From positions 9,847,916 to 9,911,915 of the forward strand of contig OY294045.1 in the NCBI GenBank assembly GCA_958510825.1: a stretch of 64,000 bases of DNA, given 5' to 3'. The translations under genes and the position numbers were made by a program. Origin of the DNA: Brachypterus glaber. Lineage: Eukaryota; Arthropoda; Insecta; Coleoptera; Kateretidae. This document shows, in pieces, positions 21,482 through 33,581 of the stretch. Numbering within the stretch: position 1 is the first letter of the stretch; each line of letters begins with the position of its first letter. The notes below the pieces were generated by a model that worked only from the letters and a program-made list of their open reading frames with translations, was not told where the DNA came from and did no database searches.

Positions 21482-22200
21482 CAGAGCGGTCCAAAAGTCA
21501 CCCCCCCCCCCTCTTAACTTTTGAACCAGTTGAGATACCGACTTCAAATTTGGAACTTTTAAATAAGACAACTGAAACTATCTTTTAGCATATATTTAAT
21601 ACTTTCAGCTCTTAAAATATGGGCACGGGGGCATGGGGCACATTTTTTTAAATGGAAAGGGGGGTCGTGTGATACATCATTTTATAGCTTATAAAATTCT
21701 CTATTTAAACTAACATTTTTAAATTTTTTAAAAATGTTTTTTAAGGTTTTGATTTTTAAATTTTTGTGCTAAAACATTCGATTTTTTAAGTTTTTTTTTT
21801 ATAAATTTTTATTTATGTCAACTAAAATTAGTTTAAAAGTATAATTAACATTTTTTTATGATAAAATTAGGCATTTTTAAAAAATTATTTGTTTTTTTTT
21901 AGAGGAATTTTGACATTAATACCCATTTTCAACTCCATTTTAAACCCTTTTTTTTTTAATTTAAAAATATGGAGTTAAATGGAGAATTTTATAAGCTTTA
22001 AAATGATGTATTACACGACCCCTCTTTCCATTTAAAAAAATGTGCCCCCATGCCCCCCTGCCAACATTTTAAGAGCTGAAAGTATTAAATATATGCTAAA
22101 AGATAGTTTAAGTTGTCTTATTTAAAAGTTCCAAATTTGAAGTCGATATCTCAACTGGTTCAAAAGTTAAGAGGGGGGGGGTGACTTTTGGACCGCTCTG
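21482..22200. mobile_element. CAGAGCGGTCC-ended MITE, copy 2, intact
   Basis: A 719-bp element from CAGAGCGGTCCAAAAGTCAC to its complement, flanked by TA (21480-21481 and 22201-22202). It is the inverse-orientation twin of 15908-16616, shown by the central GTTTAAAAGTATAATTAAC. Confidence 0.9.
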
Positions 22201-22202
22201 TA

Positions 22203-24300
22203 TGTAAGATTAATAAATGCCATGTTTTATTACTGGAACCATTGTGTTATGATGCGCATATTTAGTATTGTGTTAAATTTTTTAAAATAAAAATCCTTCA
22301 ATCAGAGTATAAATACATTCTGGCTTCACGAGATTTGCTTCGGCAGAGTCCGGTTGTTCTAAGTTTAGAGTCGGACTTTTTGGTATAACTTAAAAGTTGA
22401 CTCATAGATTTAATTGTATAAACAAATATTATTTATTGTTAAAATGATCGTTTCAAATGTTATGAATAGTAATTATGTTGCGAATTTACGAGAAACGAAG
22501 TCTTTGTCGGGCTAATTCAATATAGTTGTTTTATTTAGAAAAATACCGTGACAAGTGCATTGTCAAAGAAATTTAATATTGACTTAAAAATCCTACAAAA
22601 AGAGATGCGAAATTCAAATATGATTCAGTTTTGTTCAGTGTGTCTCCGTGTCAACTAAAAAGTGCCAGTGTAGTTCCTGTTAGGAATAATTTTGAGAATT
22701 AATCTTGAATTAAAAATGTTTTTAATATTTTTAATATCTAACTTCAAAAGATTTTGGAACTTGAAATATCAAACTTAAAAATAATTACATAATTTTGGAC
22801 ACTCATAAATATGGTTGGTATGAACGCTGATAGAAATTTTGGCGATAAATTAGACTTTGAAAATTATTGTGTACAGTTGAAATCTCAATCATACAATGAT
22901 TTAATTTAGTAGTGTTTGCTACTTTATGATACGAGGAAAAATTTAAAATGTAGAAGCTTTGCTTAGAAGTAGGACTTAGACGTAAGAAGATATATTTAGA
23001 TGTACTTGAAGAATTTAATCAAATTTATTTAATATATTATTCTTAAGTTAAGAATTATTGTTTTAATCTGTTTCCAAGGCGCCGTCTTACTAGAACTTAC
23101 AGCTTCCTAATAAAGTGGTAACTGGTGGTTAAGTATATTCTCCGCTCGGCTATACTTTAACTATATGATAGAAGATTGGATGGCTAACCTTACTGAGTAA
23201 GTTATTATAATCACCGCTCGGCTGATAATTTAACATAACGTTTTCCATGATAAAATTCCACTTCCTAAAGTTATAACTGAAAAATATTCCACTTCATACA
23301 ATTATAACTAAATTTTCCACTTCAAAACACTTGAATTGTTTTGGACTTTACCTCCAGAAACATTTCTGTTTTGGATAATTTCAATTTATTGTGTAACTTA
23401 CTGTTCATGTTGAGCTAAGCAAGAAACCGTGGACTAAGTTCAGGAAAAAGTAAATATGCACAACAAATACACACACACTCTGAAATTTGTGCGGTTTCAG
23501 TCACAGACTGTAAACATATGCATTCTCTTCTATTCATGTTCTTTTCCAAACACATATAATATTGTAAACTGAAATAAGTAGAAAACAAATAATTCCATAA
23601 TATTATCCTTTATGCAGTTTAACTAAACGAGCTAGACTAGCTCGGTAAACAAGTCAGGATCTTTGTTTAAAATTCTATACGAGCGAAAAAAGAACATTTG
23701 AATTGAGCTTGTAAGCTCATTGTTTTATATGTATATGCTGGGTAATTTGAAATAAAAGTTAAAAGTAAAGATATGGTAATTACATTTTAAATAGGTACGT
23801 AATTTTTCATTTAAAATACTACTAATCTTTGTAGCTAATTAACCTTTTCTATGTTTCAAACAAAGAGCAGAATAAGAGAAAAAGGCAGTATAACATGCGT
23901 TCTTTTCATTTATTTATACTTTAACATACATACATATACGTCACAAGAACTGAATACTTCCTTATTAATTTTCCTTTTCGTTCCGTCTCACAAAAAATCT
24001 AGAGTCACTCTATCAGCGCTAGATAGTGATTCTAAAACAACTAGGATTTTTTTTTCTCGTGGAAACTTTGTCTTTAGAAGCCAAATATTGCAGGAAAGCT
24101 TAAACCCATTTCATAAATTCTCAACTTCCTAGAAATTTATAGGTTTTGATACACACTGACAATCGATGACTGTACTGCATACTGAACGTTTTTGCATATA
24201 TAGAACCCCACCAAAGTTTAGTAAACTATTACATTTTTTTTTTCAAAAAATCAGTTTGGACTTTTATGTCCAAAGTTTTATAATTTTTATGTCTTTTTAG
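22203..24300. other. Long unassigned region with a weak promoter-like motif
   Basis: No gene is supported. A TATAAATA motif at about 22309 is followed about 30 bp later by a more GC-rich stretch (GGCTTCACGAG, then CGGCAGAGTCCGG). It could be the core promoter of a retroelement LTR or an unseen transcript. A 32-codon frame starting at 22811 (MVGMNADRNFGDKLDFENYC) is protein-like at its beginning but stops early. Two similar phrases, CCGCTCGGCT near 23142 and 23214, are a diverged repeat. All of this is weak. Confidence 0.3.
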
Positions 24301-24345
24301 CCCTTAAGAAGCCTAAATATTAGGTGAAACGTTGGCATGATTATG
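24301..24345 (+). ncRNA. Hammerhead-like remnant
   Basis: CTTAAGA, then a 5-bp hairpin (CCTAA against TTAGG), then GAAACGTTGG follow the order of hammerhead core elements: CUGANGA, stem II, GAAA, stem III. The invariant G of CUGANGA is a T here, and no stem I partner is visible, so it could not be active as read. GAAACGTT after such a hairpin is common in Penelope-like element ends. I treat it as a decayed copy. Confidence 0.3.
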
Positions 24346-25259
24346 TAATGCAATAATGTTTTTATTTGCTTCATTTCCGTGTGTTTATCACAAATAACCC
24401 TAAATAAATTTCAGGAAGGTACCTGTTGGAAATATTATTATTATACATATTGTGTAAAGAATGATTTAAAGTTTCTGTATTAAATCCTTTTCCTCTATTA
24501 ATGTTTCCACAATGTATCTATACATACTATGTAGTAGTACACAATATTTATCTCATAATATTATGAGGGTTAAGTTGTAAAAGCTTAGGTAACTTAATTA
24601 GTATTTTAAATTCACTAACTCCACTGCACATGCAGCTCAAGTCCTTAAATTAAAAGCGCATTTAATTAAACCTCTTTGAAACTAATTAAAGAATATGCAG
24701 TTTTATATCCTAGTTAATACCAAAATTGAGCATACAGTCTGTACCTTGTTTAAAATTAGTTTGCTTATCTGATGCTAAGCTGCCAACTATAAAACGACGC
24801 GTCGCGACGTCGGCTTATTTTATTGTCACTTCTCTCAAAATTATGGAGGAACAGAAAAATTAATTTTTCAAATAAGATGTGTCAAAACCAGAGCACGGCC
24901 ACAAATTAATTTAATTGAAATCGGAGCAGCATTTAAAAAATTATTTGATTTTTTTTTTCTGGTTTTATTGATAACCTTGGTAATTCAAATAAAAATACAT
25001 ATAAATTTCCTTTTCCCGGTCCCCTAGCATTAAAGTACTCATTTTTTTATCATATTACTTAAAAGTAAACTAGAAGTTTTTCTGGTGTTTTGGAAAAATA
25101 ATAATTCAGATATAATTCTGAAATAACAATTTTCAGTTTTTTAATCACCATCGTTAAAGAAGTAGATATATGATATTAATAATGATCAAGATTCACCGGT
25201 TTTAATTTCTAAGGAATCGAGCCTTCATAAACGGATAAAAAATACTATTTGCTTATGTA
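24346..25259. other. Unassigned AT-rich spacer
   Basis: Nothing recognised except the isolated GC-rich palindromic string ACGACGCGTCGCGACGTCG near 24793. Confidence 0.4.
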
Positions 25260-25339
25260 ACCCCTTCACAGGGCAGTGAAAATAGAGTTTTCGTGCCAAA
25301 AATCTGATGAATTTTGTTTTTTTTTTTGAAAAAACATGA

Positions 25340-25565
25340 TATTATCATATTGTATGTTTTTGGGTCGCTGAATCTGAATCCGGGGTCAGAATTTAAAAGT
25401 TAGCATTCAAAATGGCCGATCCAATATGGCGGATTAGATTTTTTAAAGTATCTCGGATTTGCTTGAAACTTGTTACTCGGGGGTTTTTGGGGTCGCTGAT
25501 TACGAATCTGGTGCCAGGTTTTCAAAATAGCGGATCCAATATGGCGGATTAAATTCTCCTGATGA
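25340..25565. repeat. Diverged tandem repeat (GATCCAATATGGCGGATTA)
   Basis: Two units of roughly 120 bp share GGGTCGCTGA, GAATC, CAAAAT and GATCCAATATGGCGGATTA (about 25422 and 25533). GGGTTTTTGGGG followed by a related TACTGATTA phrase also occurs at about 34206. This is an interspersed repeat family of unknown type. Confidence 0.55.
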
Positions 25566-25751
25566 GCAGATTATACTTGTACAAAATCTCAGCTTTGTTA
25601 CTTTCAGTAGATACGCGGTTTTGCAGTCAGACGTTACGCGGTTTTGCAGTTGGACTTTAAGCGGTATTACAGTATCACGGACGATATAGTGGGGTTTTTA
25701 ATCATTGTTGTTTTTGTTGAAAAACAAACTTTATTGCGGATGTAAGATCTA

Positions 25752-26553
25752 CAGGGTTCTCACCAATCCTGGAAAACCTTGAAAACCTGGAAAACGCATG
25801 GAATTTAGATTCCCACCTGGAATACCTGGAATTTAACATTTTTTTCTTAAAAAACACGTTTTTTTACCTGGAATTTTGTAATAGCACCTGGAATTTAACA
25901 AAAAGTTCAAACATATAATTTGTTTAAGAAAAATTAAATACCATTAGCACAAAAATTAAACGATATAAAAAAACATCCTAAATTTTTAGGTGATTTTAAA
26001 AGCCTGTAACTTGGCGAAAAATAGTAGAGCAATGATAAAATAGTATATTACGCACCGGGTACGCAAACCTAGTTTTAGTACACGAGAGTGCTTTTTTCTT
26101 ACGAGGCACAGCCGAGGAAACAAAGTACTTTTTTGTTTTTTTTTTTCAACCTCAACGTATCCCAAAGAAACCCTCAAACGTTCAAACCATTTTTTTTTAT
26201 TGTGATCCGAATGATTGAAATTGTCACTTTTGCTAAAAATCATAAAGGATAAATTTTTCTTGTTTTTTTGTTCATTTTTTGAAGATTTTTTTTTTCGAAA
26301 AAAAAATTATTTTACAAAATTTACAATGCCGCGAGGTATATCAATTAATTATATTACAATCAATTGCCTGAAATGATTTTTTTTTTGAAAAAAAAAATCG
26401 AAAAAAATAAATATTTTTTTTTTATTTTTTGTTACTTTAACATTATTATTATATACTAAAACTATTTTACTGTACCTGGAATTTTAATAATTTTTACCTG
26501 GAAAACCTGGAAAATACCTGGAATTTAAATGTCAGTTTTTGGTGGGACCCCTG
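25752..26553. mobile_element. CCTGGAA-rich element with CAGGG ends
   Basis: ATCTA stands on both sides (25747-25751 and 26554-26558), and the ends CAGGGTTCTCACCAA and TTGGTGGGACCCCTG are imperfect inverted repeats. CCTGGAATTTAA, CCTGGAAAACC and close variants are repeated many times at both ends. The flanks match each other beyond the TSD: GGGGTTTTTAATCAT at about 25691 and GGAGTTTTTAATCAT at about 26561. Either the flanking DNA is itself a repeat, or a longer duplication accompanied the insertion. Superfamily not determined. Confidence 0.6.
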
Positions 26554-26559
26554 ATCTAG

Positions 26560-27863
26560 TGGAGTTTTTAATCATAGTTATTTTTTTTGACAAACGTTGT
26601 TGTAATAAAAAAAATACTTCTAAAAAAATTAAATTAGTTTTTAAAATTTGTCTTTTTTACTCCAGACTATCCCGTTTGCTACTTTCTAACTGTATCGGCA
26701 GATTTTCTTGCTGCTACGAGAAATGTAAATTTTCTTGCTGCGACGAGAAAATTGCATTATGTAGTGATATTCTTGCACGTGCCTCGAATTCAAGTTCAAA
26801 TTAATCCGATCAAACAGTTACAAACATATTTTGTCTTTATTACATGGTGTATACATGAGGTACACATCTCTCACCAAATTGTGGTTCGGAAACTCACATA
26901 GATTTTATATATAAAAAACTTTGCGGTGCTAAATTTGCAATTCATAATTTAAAAAGTATCTCGTTACTACTACATTTTAATTCTACATTTAATGAGTAAA
27001 TAAAAAATAAAGCATTCCATTTAAAAAAAAATGAGTTTTTTATGTTTGAAAATCCAAAATTTTGAATATTAATTTTAAACGCCCTCTATAAAACATTTTA
27101 TTTTTTGTACATAAAGTAATTAGATGCACCCTTTTAAGATAAGCTTCCAAAATTGTATTAATTTTTAACTAAAAGTAAATAAATTAAAGCATCACTAAAG
27201 ATCCATTTTTTCTAAAAAAAAATATATCTCAAAAACTATAAACAATAGACCCATATAATATGATATTAAAATAAAGGTATTTTTATGACAAGTAAGATGA
27301 CATAATAAAAAATATACCATTCCATTTAAAAAAATTAAGTCAGATTTTACCCACCCTAGGATGACTATCCTGTATATTTCAAAATATTTTTAGAATATGC
27401 CTTTTTTAAAACCATACAACTTTTCCCTTTAAAGTTTTTCTCTAAAGTGGATAGTTTACTATATATCGGCTTCGTTGTGACACCCTGTATATAAAAAAAA
27501 ATAAAAATAGAAAAAAAATATATTTTTTAAAAATAAAAAAACACAAAATAATAGTAAAGATAACATTTAAATACATATCATTAAACTAAAGAGCTCTCTT
27601 GATAACTGAACCTGTAGTTGAATTTGGCCATTGGGCTACCAAAATTTAGCTTAACTTTATGGCTTTTTTACGTTAAATTTTATTTTTACTCGTAAAATGT
27701 CTTTATTTGCAGTCATGAAATGCTTATCAACATTAATTAACAACATAAAAATAAACGTTAAATAATGAGTTTAATATTACCTACTTTTAGTATTCAGACT
27801 TATTATAGAGTCATTAAATACATGTTGTATTACAGGGTTGCCATCGTTTAGGAAAAACCGCAC
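26560..27863. other. AT-rich region with a mariner-type end
   Basis: CATTCCATTTAAAAAAA occurs near 27015 and 27325 in similar contexts, and GTGACACCCTGTATATA at about 27477 is a typical element terminus. It probably contains an eroded Tc1/mariner-like element ending near 27487, but the left end is not identified. The 91-codon frame at 26529-26804 has no recognised domain. Confidence 0.4.
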
Positions 27864-28021
27864 TGAATATTAAAAAATTTAATATTAAAAACAAATATTA
27901 AAAAAAATGAATATTGAAAAAATTGAATATTAAAAAAAAAATTGAATATTAAAAAAATTGAATATTAAAAAAATTGAATATTAAAAAAATTGAAAATTAA
28001 AAAAATTAAATATTAAAAAAA
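27864..28021. repeat. 16-17-bp minisatellite (GAATATTAAAAAAATT)
   Basis: About nine imperfect tandem units of GAATATTAAAAAAATT with small length changes in the A run. A simple AT-rich minisatellite. Confidence 0.85.
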
Positions 28022-28640
28022 TATATATTTGACTCAGAGACAACTTTTTTGTTTTTTTTTGTAGAATTAATGTGTATCTTCTTCTTCTTCGTCAGGCTTT
28101 ATGGTTTTAGCTGGCGGGGCTATCCCAACAACCAATCTTAAATTCTTTTTAAATTTTCCACTCCCTTCAGCATAGGATCTGCAACAAAGCAGGTCTGGTT
28201 TGTCATATTCCTATGTTGCTTGTTTTTTCCCTTCACACCTATGTAGGTTGTCTACATATGTGTGATGCACATATCTGGTCAATCTGAAACTGAATAAAAA
28301 TTGCAGACAATCATACTTATTTGTTTGCGACAATATAAATCCTTTTGTTTAACTTCTAACATAAAAATATTTCAATCTCTAGTGGTTTTCGGACATAAAC
28401 TAGGCAGCAGCGGATAGACCTACTACTATCACAAAACGCAAAAAAGCAAAGTATATCAGCGACAGTATATGCCCTTTTCTGGCGGGGGTTTCCTTATTAC
28501 AGTTTTTCCATTTTTTTGTTATAAAAATTTTCCCGAATGCATATTTTTGACTTTTTTTTGTTAAAACCACTTAAATAGTATAAATAACTCGTTTCATTAT
28601 ATACGTCGATTAATTACTATAGGCCATTGTGCCTCTCAAG
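28022..28640. other. Unassigned region, slightly richer in GC
   Basis: 28080-28260 is less AT-rich, and its minus strand has short protein-like frames without a recognised domain. It may be an old retroelement UTR. No boundary could be fixed. Confidence 0.35.
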
Positions 28641-28780
28641 TAAGTAAATAAGTAAGTAAGTAAGTCTTTATTCGTGCTAAAATATACAAAAGTATTAACA
28701 CTCGTCAAAATAGCACGCATCCTGCCTTATGACGCTTTAATCGTAAAGTTGAAGCGCGCTGGCTTATCCAGAAAAAATCC
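28641..28780 (-). mobile_element. Non-LTR 3' end with (ACTT)n tail
   Basis: On the minus strand, AGCACGAATAAAGACTTACT is followed by a run of ACTT units (28638-28664). A polyadenylation-like AATAAA just before a simple-repeat tail is typical of CR1-like and related non-LTR retrotransposon 3' ends. No ORF remnant is visible to the right. Confidence 0.5.
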
Positions 28781-29011
28781 GTGTTATATTAAACTTTTGG
28801 CGCACTTGTCCATCAAAAAACTTGCCGCAAGCGGCTAGTTTTTTTTTTTACTTGGTCGCGTGTTACGTAAGAGCTGTCTGTGCCGTTGATATTTTTATGT
28901 GTGGTGAAAATTACTTAAAAAGAAAAACACCAGTGTTGCCAGTAGTAATTTACGCTTAGATAAATTTATTACTGGACATGTAGGAGTTCTTTAAATTCGA
29001 AACGGTCTTCC

Positions 29012-29722
29012 ACAACATGTACCGCGGGACTCGTATCGGAAAAGCCTTAGAGCCACTCTATCTATCTGCGGGTTCGTCGTAAGTGTGTGGAGCGAAAAAA
29101 CAAGCAGTGAAGATATGTAATGCTACGCATTTCATTATATACTGTTCACAGTAAATGGAAAATTGCAGTTTCCCAAACAATTTTTTAATTTTTTTTTTTT
29201 TTTCGAAAAACGAAATTTTTTTGAAAATTAAAAAAAATCAAAGAAAAAAACCAGTTAACCCTTATTAGTCACAATTTTTTTTCTATGTATGCAAACAAAT
29301 AAACAAATTTAATTCAGTATAATACAGCTCTCCTCAAACTCTAAGGAAACAAAACTCGAGCAAAAACTAAAAAAAAATGCTTTATTTTTATTTTTTTTTT
29401 CTTCTTTTTAGGCATAGCAAATATAAAAAAACACCATTAAAATTATCATTAGTTTAGGCTCGGGAGGGTAAGGGTTAAAAAAATATCTTTTTTGAAAAAC
29501 AAAAAATCTTTGAAAAAATAAAAATAAAAAAAAACTTAAAATTTTTTTATTTAAGTATATTTATTATAAGTAATAAAATAATACCTTCACGGCTCATTAG
29601 TGATAAAATAAATCGAATCTGGGCATATCAGTGATAGCAATGTTGATGCTGGGCAGCCATATTGGATTCGCCCAAGCGGTCTTTCCGCGTCAAATAAATT
29701 CCAAAGCCTGTATTTTTGGTTT
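29012..29722. repeat. 711-bp tandem duplication, unit 1
   Basis: Every line I compared between 29012-29722 and 29733-30443 is identical at a constant offset of 721, including long A/T runs. The units are separated by 10 bp (GGACTTTTGG). The unit contains CGTATCGGAAAAGCC and GTGAAGATATGTAATGC, the latter recurring at about 31630 and inverted near 34890. There is no ORF of interest. It is either a very recent duplication or an assembly artefact. Confidence 0.85.
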
Positions 29723-29732
29723 GGACTTTTGG

Positions 29733-30443
29733 ACAACATGTACCGCGGGACTCGTATCGGAAAAGCCTTAGAGCCACTCTATCTATCTGCGGGTTCGTCG
29801 TAAGTGTGTGGAGCGAAAAAACAAGCAGTGAAGATATGTAATGCTACGCATTTCATTATATACTGTTCACAGTAAATGGAAAATTGCAGTTTCCCAAACA
29901 ATTTTTTAATTTTTTTTTTTTTTTCGAAAAACGAAATTTTTTTGAAAATTAAAAAAAATCAAAGAAAAAAACCAGTTAACCCTTATTAGTCACAATTTTT
30001 TTTCTATGTATGCAAACAAATAAACAAATTTAATTCAGTATAATACAGCTCTCCTCAAACTCTAAGGAAACAAAACTCGAGCAAAAACTAAAAAAAAATG
30101 CTTTATTTTTATTTTTTTTTTCTTCTTTTTAGGCATAGCAAATATAAAAAAACACCATTAAAATTATCATTAGTTTAGGCTCGGGAGGGTAAGGGTTAAA
30201 AAAATATCTTTTTTGAAAAACAAAAAATCTTTGAAAAAATAAAAATAAAAAAAAACTTAAAATTTTTTTATTTAAGTATATTTATTATAAGTAATAAAAT
30301 AATACCTTCACGGCTCATTAGTGATAAAATAAATCGAATCTGGGCATATCAGTGATAGCAATGTTGATGCTGGGCAGCCATATTGGATTCGCCCAAGCGG
30401 TCTTTCCGCGTCAAATAAATTCCAAAGCCTGTATTTTTGGTTT
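29733..30443. repeat. 711-bp tandem duplication, unit 2
   Basis: Second copy of 29012-29722. Downstream, CGTATCGGAAAAGCCTT appears again near 30608. This shows that parts of the unit belong to a more widespread repeat. Confidence 0.85.
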
Positions 30444-30834
30444 TTTTCTTTTGTTTTCTGTTTTGATTTTTTTATATTTTCCTTTTTTGAATTTTTTTGT
30501 TTTTTTTTTTTATATGAACTACCTATAAACTAAAATATTCTTTTGTTGGCAGCTGTATTTTTCTTTCCATTCTCTTACGACCGCCACTATACGGAGTGAC
30601 TAAGTCGTATCGGAAAAGCCTTTGGGAAAATTCGATATCAAGTGCCGGTCATCGTGTCAGACTGTTAAAAAACGGAAGGAAACGGGTATAATGAAAATTA
30701 AGTACACGCTGGAGGGTTGGCTTTTCCTTGCAATTAAATTCTATTGCTTTGGATCATAAAGATGATGATTTTCTGTCGATATTCAAAGACAAGGTGTTAG
30801 AATGTTATTATACTATTCACAGAACCTGAGCTAG
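30444..30834. other. Spacer between the duplication and a retroposon-like repeat
   Basis: Contains a further CGTATCGGAAAAGCC phrase but no gene. Confidence 0.4.
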
Positions 30835-31010
30835 GATAGTATTATAGTCTGACGCACGGATCTGTGGCTAGGGGAAATATTTTTGGAATGTGTGTGCAAA
30901 TGGGAGGCCCGTTGTAGGCACGCACGCCTTATAACGCTCTTGACGGAAAGAAGAGAGCGCGAATGATTCCTCCTCCTTGCGTCAAAGACTTTCTTTCATG
31001 CGGAGAACTA
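30835..31010 (+). mobile_element. Retroposon-like 3' segment, copy 1
   Basis: Highly similar, in inverse orientation, to 35555-35727. Shared blocks include GACGCACGGATCTGTGGCTA, GGAATGTGTGTGCAA, TTATAACGCTCTTGACGG and CTTTCATGCGGAGAACTA. In the other copy this block precedes an AAAT tail, which suggests the 3' end of a retroposon. It has no identified ORF. Confidence 0.55.
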
Positions 31011-32156
31011 TATATGGTAATTTCAAATTCCCCAGAATCGCCAAAAAATATCCTAGAAAAAAAATTATTGGATACAAATTTGTTTCATGAAAAAATAAAA
31101 AACTTTTTTTTATAACTCAGGAACGAATAACCCGATCGACTCGAAATTTTTAGGAAAAATCAAGTTTTATGAGGGGAAGTTCTCTATTGTTTTTGAAAGT
31201 TATCCCCCCAAAAACAAAAAAAAAGTTATGGGGGGGGGTTAAACTTAATAAAAAAAAATAAAACTATCATTTTCAAAAAAAAATTCAAAATTTTTCGTTT
31301 TTTGCAGAAATAAAATTTTAAAAAAATTGAAAAGTTTTGAAAAGTATTTTTTTTATTTTTTAAAAGTTTTTAATATATCTAGCAGTTATTAAAATATTAA
31401 GGATCGTCATAATAAATGGTCCACCCTGTCTATCCAAGATACAAATACTAATACTGATAACTAAAATTTGATATAAATATATACAAAGCAAAATATCTAT
31501 TATAGAAAGGTCAAACTATCAATTTCAATATTTGTAGACAAGGTATCGATCAAAGTTGTAATATATTCAGGCTTGTCCTAATATTTAGCGAACAAATATT
31601 AATGATTACATAATATGTAATCTAGAATAAGCCGTGAAGATATGTAATGCTTCGCATTCCATATTATAATCTTCACAGTGGATAGCACATTGCGTTTTTT
31701 CTAGAAATACTTTCCAAAATATGATTTTTTTGAATCGCTCAAGCCCGCTTCTTACTTTTTTTTTGTTTTATAATATTTATACCAAACATTTAATCTTTTC
31801 TGCAAAATTGAAGTTTTTTTATATTTTTTTTTTGCTTGCCTTTAACTTTTTTTTATTTTTGGAGTTATTTTTTCAAAAACAATAGGGTTCCACCTCTTCA
31901 GAAATAGATTTTTCCTAAAAAATTCTACGTATTGATAGCTATCGCTTATTTTGTTCTTGAGTTATCATTCACACAACATTTCCGATATAGACGGACAGAC
32001 GAACAAAAACTAAAGTTGTTCAGAATTTAACAAAAAAACATTAAATTTTTTATAAAAATTTTTTGATCTTGGTTAGTTTTTAACGTTTTTAGAAATATAA
32101 TTATGTATTATAGTTAACGTTTAATAAGCGGACATTTTAACAAAAAATAGACCTAT
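31011..32156. other. Repeat-rich spacer without a gene
   Basis: 31120-31240 resembles 34605-34730 in the same orientation (CCGATCGACT, AGGAAAAATCAAGTTT, CCTATTGTTTTTGAAAGTTA-like phrases). This is another dispersed repeat. GTGAAGATATGTAATGC recurs at about 31630. No ORF of interest. Confidence 0.45.
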
Positions 32157-32164
32157 AGGTTTAC

Positions 32165-33573
32165 TAGTGTTGCCGCCTAAGGCCTATCGACTCGCTATCG
32201 TCTCGTTATCGCTAAACAGAACGATAGCGAGAGCTGGAAAAATATCGTATCGTTGTAACGATAACGAGAGGCCTCTCGCCCGTAACGAGACCAAAGCGAG
32301 AGCGATAACTCTCGTACAGTCAGATAAAAACATTTGACACAAACGTCATTATTTAATTTTTGAATTTAATGATTTTTAAAATGCAAATATATTTAATATG
32401 CATTATGCAGCATATATTAGCCCATTATAAAAGGCTTTTATCTTTTAAAATCCTATAGCAGGCAGAAATTGCTTCAAAATTATCCTATTTTTATAGCAGA
32501 TATAAAAATATGGCAGTTGCACTAAATACCTAATTAGGCTTATAGTAAGTATGGTAGTATATGACTAATACGAGGGGTAATTTTAAAGAAGGCAAAAAGG
32601 CCAGCGCTGATGTTAGTAGGACCTGAGTGCTAAAAATCGATTTTAATAGTCTTTATATATTTTGCTTTCCCATTTTTACTTTCTAAAGAAAGTATTGTGA
32701 TAGAAAAAAAGCAAACATTTTCTCCCTTTTCCCAAACCGATTTTGCTCAAAAATGAACTTGTCGAAGATAATATAAAAGACATCTGCATACCAAATTTCA
32801 AGTCGCTAGCTCAAAGCGTTCCTAAGTTATCGTGGATACAGATAGACCGATGAACAGACAGACAGACAGATCGACAGACAACCAAACAGACAGACCGACA
32901 GACAGACGGATATATTTTTTTTGCCTTTTTTCTCGACGTTTCAGGAAAAAAATAAGATGATTTAGTTAAAAAAATGTATGCTTTTTTTTCTATTACAATA
33001 CTTTCTTTGTGACAAGGTAAAAATGGGAAAGCAAAATATATAAAGACTATTAAAATTGATTTTTAGCACTCAAATCCTACTAACAGCAGCTCTGGCCTTT
33101 TTGCCTTGTTTTAAATTACCCCTCGTGTTAGTCAGATACTACCGTACTTACTATAAGCCTAATTAGGTACTTAGTGCAACTGCCAGGAGTTCATATTTTT
33201 ATATCTGCTATAAAAATAGGACAATGTTGAAGCAATTACTGCTTGCGATACGATTTAAAAAGATAAAAGCCTTTTATAATGGTCACATATATGCAGCAAA
33301 TTATCATTTTACGAAGATATATGCATTTTAGTAATTTTTGACATATTCTTTTTAAATGTGACATTTGAGTCAAATTCATTTAACTAATATTAGATGGCTG
33401 AAATACTCAAATTTTACGGTGGAACGATAAGTATCGTTATCGCGAGAGGTAGGCGATAACGAGAGGCCTCTCGTTATCGTTTGTGCGAGACGATAATTTT
33501 TGAAATATCGCATCGTAGTTGCGATACGAGAGGTATTTATTGGCGATAACTATCGCTTTAGGCGGCAACACTA
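32165..33573. mobile_element. 1.4-kb hAT-like element with long inverted arms
   Basis: TAGTGTTGCCGCCTAA at 32165 and TTTAGGCGGCAACACTA ending at 33573 are flanked by AGGTTTAC (32157-32164) and AAGTTTAC (33574-33581), an 8-bp duplication with one mismatch. The arms are rich in GATAACGAGAGGCCTCTCG-type motifs that themselves form hairpins. The arms stay similar for about 500 bp, for example CATTATAAAAGGCTTTTATC against its complement near 33262. A different repeat is nested in the centre. There is no transposase. Confidence 0.8.
32690..33015. mobile_element. Repeat with (ACAG)n core, copy 2, nested
   Basis: AAAGAAAGTATTGTGAT at about 32688 and ATTACAATACTTTCTTT ending near 33008 are inverted ends. 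Between them lie the same ordered motifs as at 6490-6785 and a longer ACAG/GACAGACC microsatellite (32840-32910). It sits in the middle of the hAT-like element at 32165-33573, so it inserted later or was captured as its interior. Confidence 0.6.
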
Positions 33574-33581
33574 AAGTTTAC

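Noticed and set aside
27864..28021. CRISPR array
   Set aside because: Contiguous AT-rich minisatellite without spacers, in a eukaryotic context.
32840..32910. (ACAG)n tract as a regulatory site
   Set aside because: It is the internal microsatellite of a repeat family present twice in the window.
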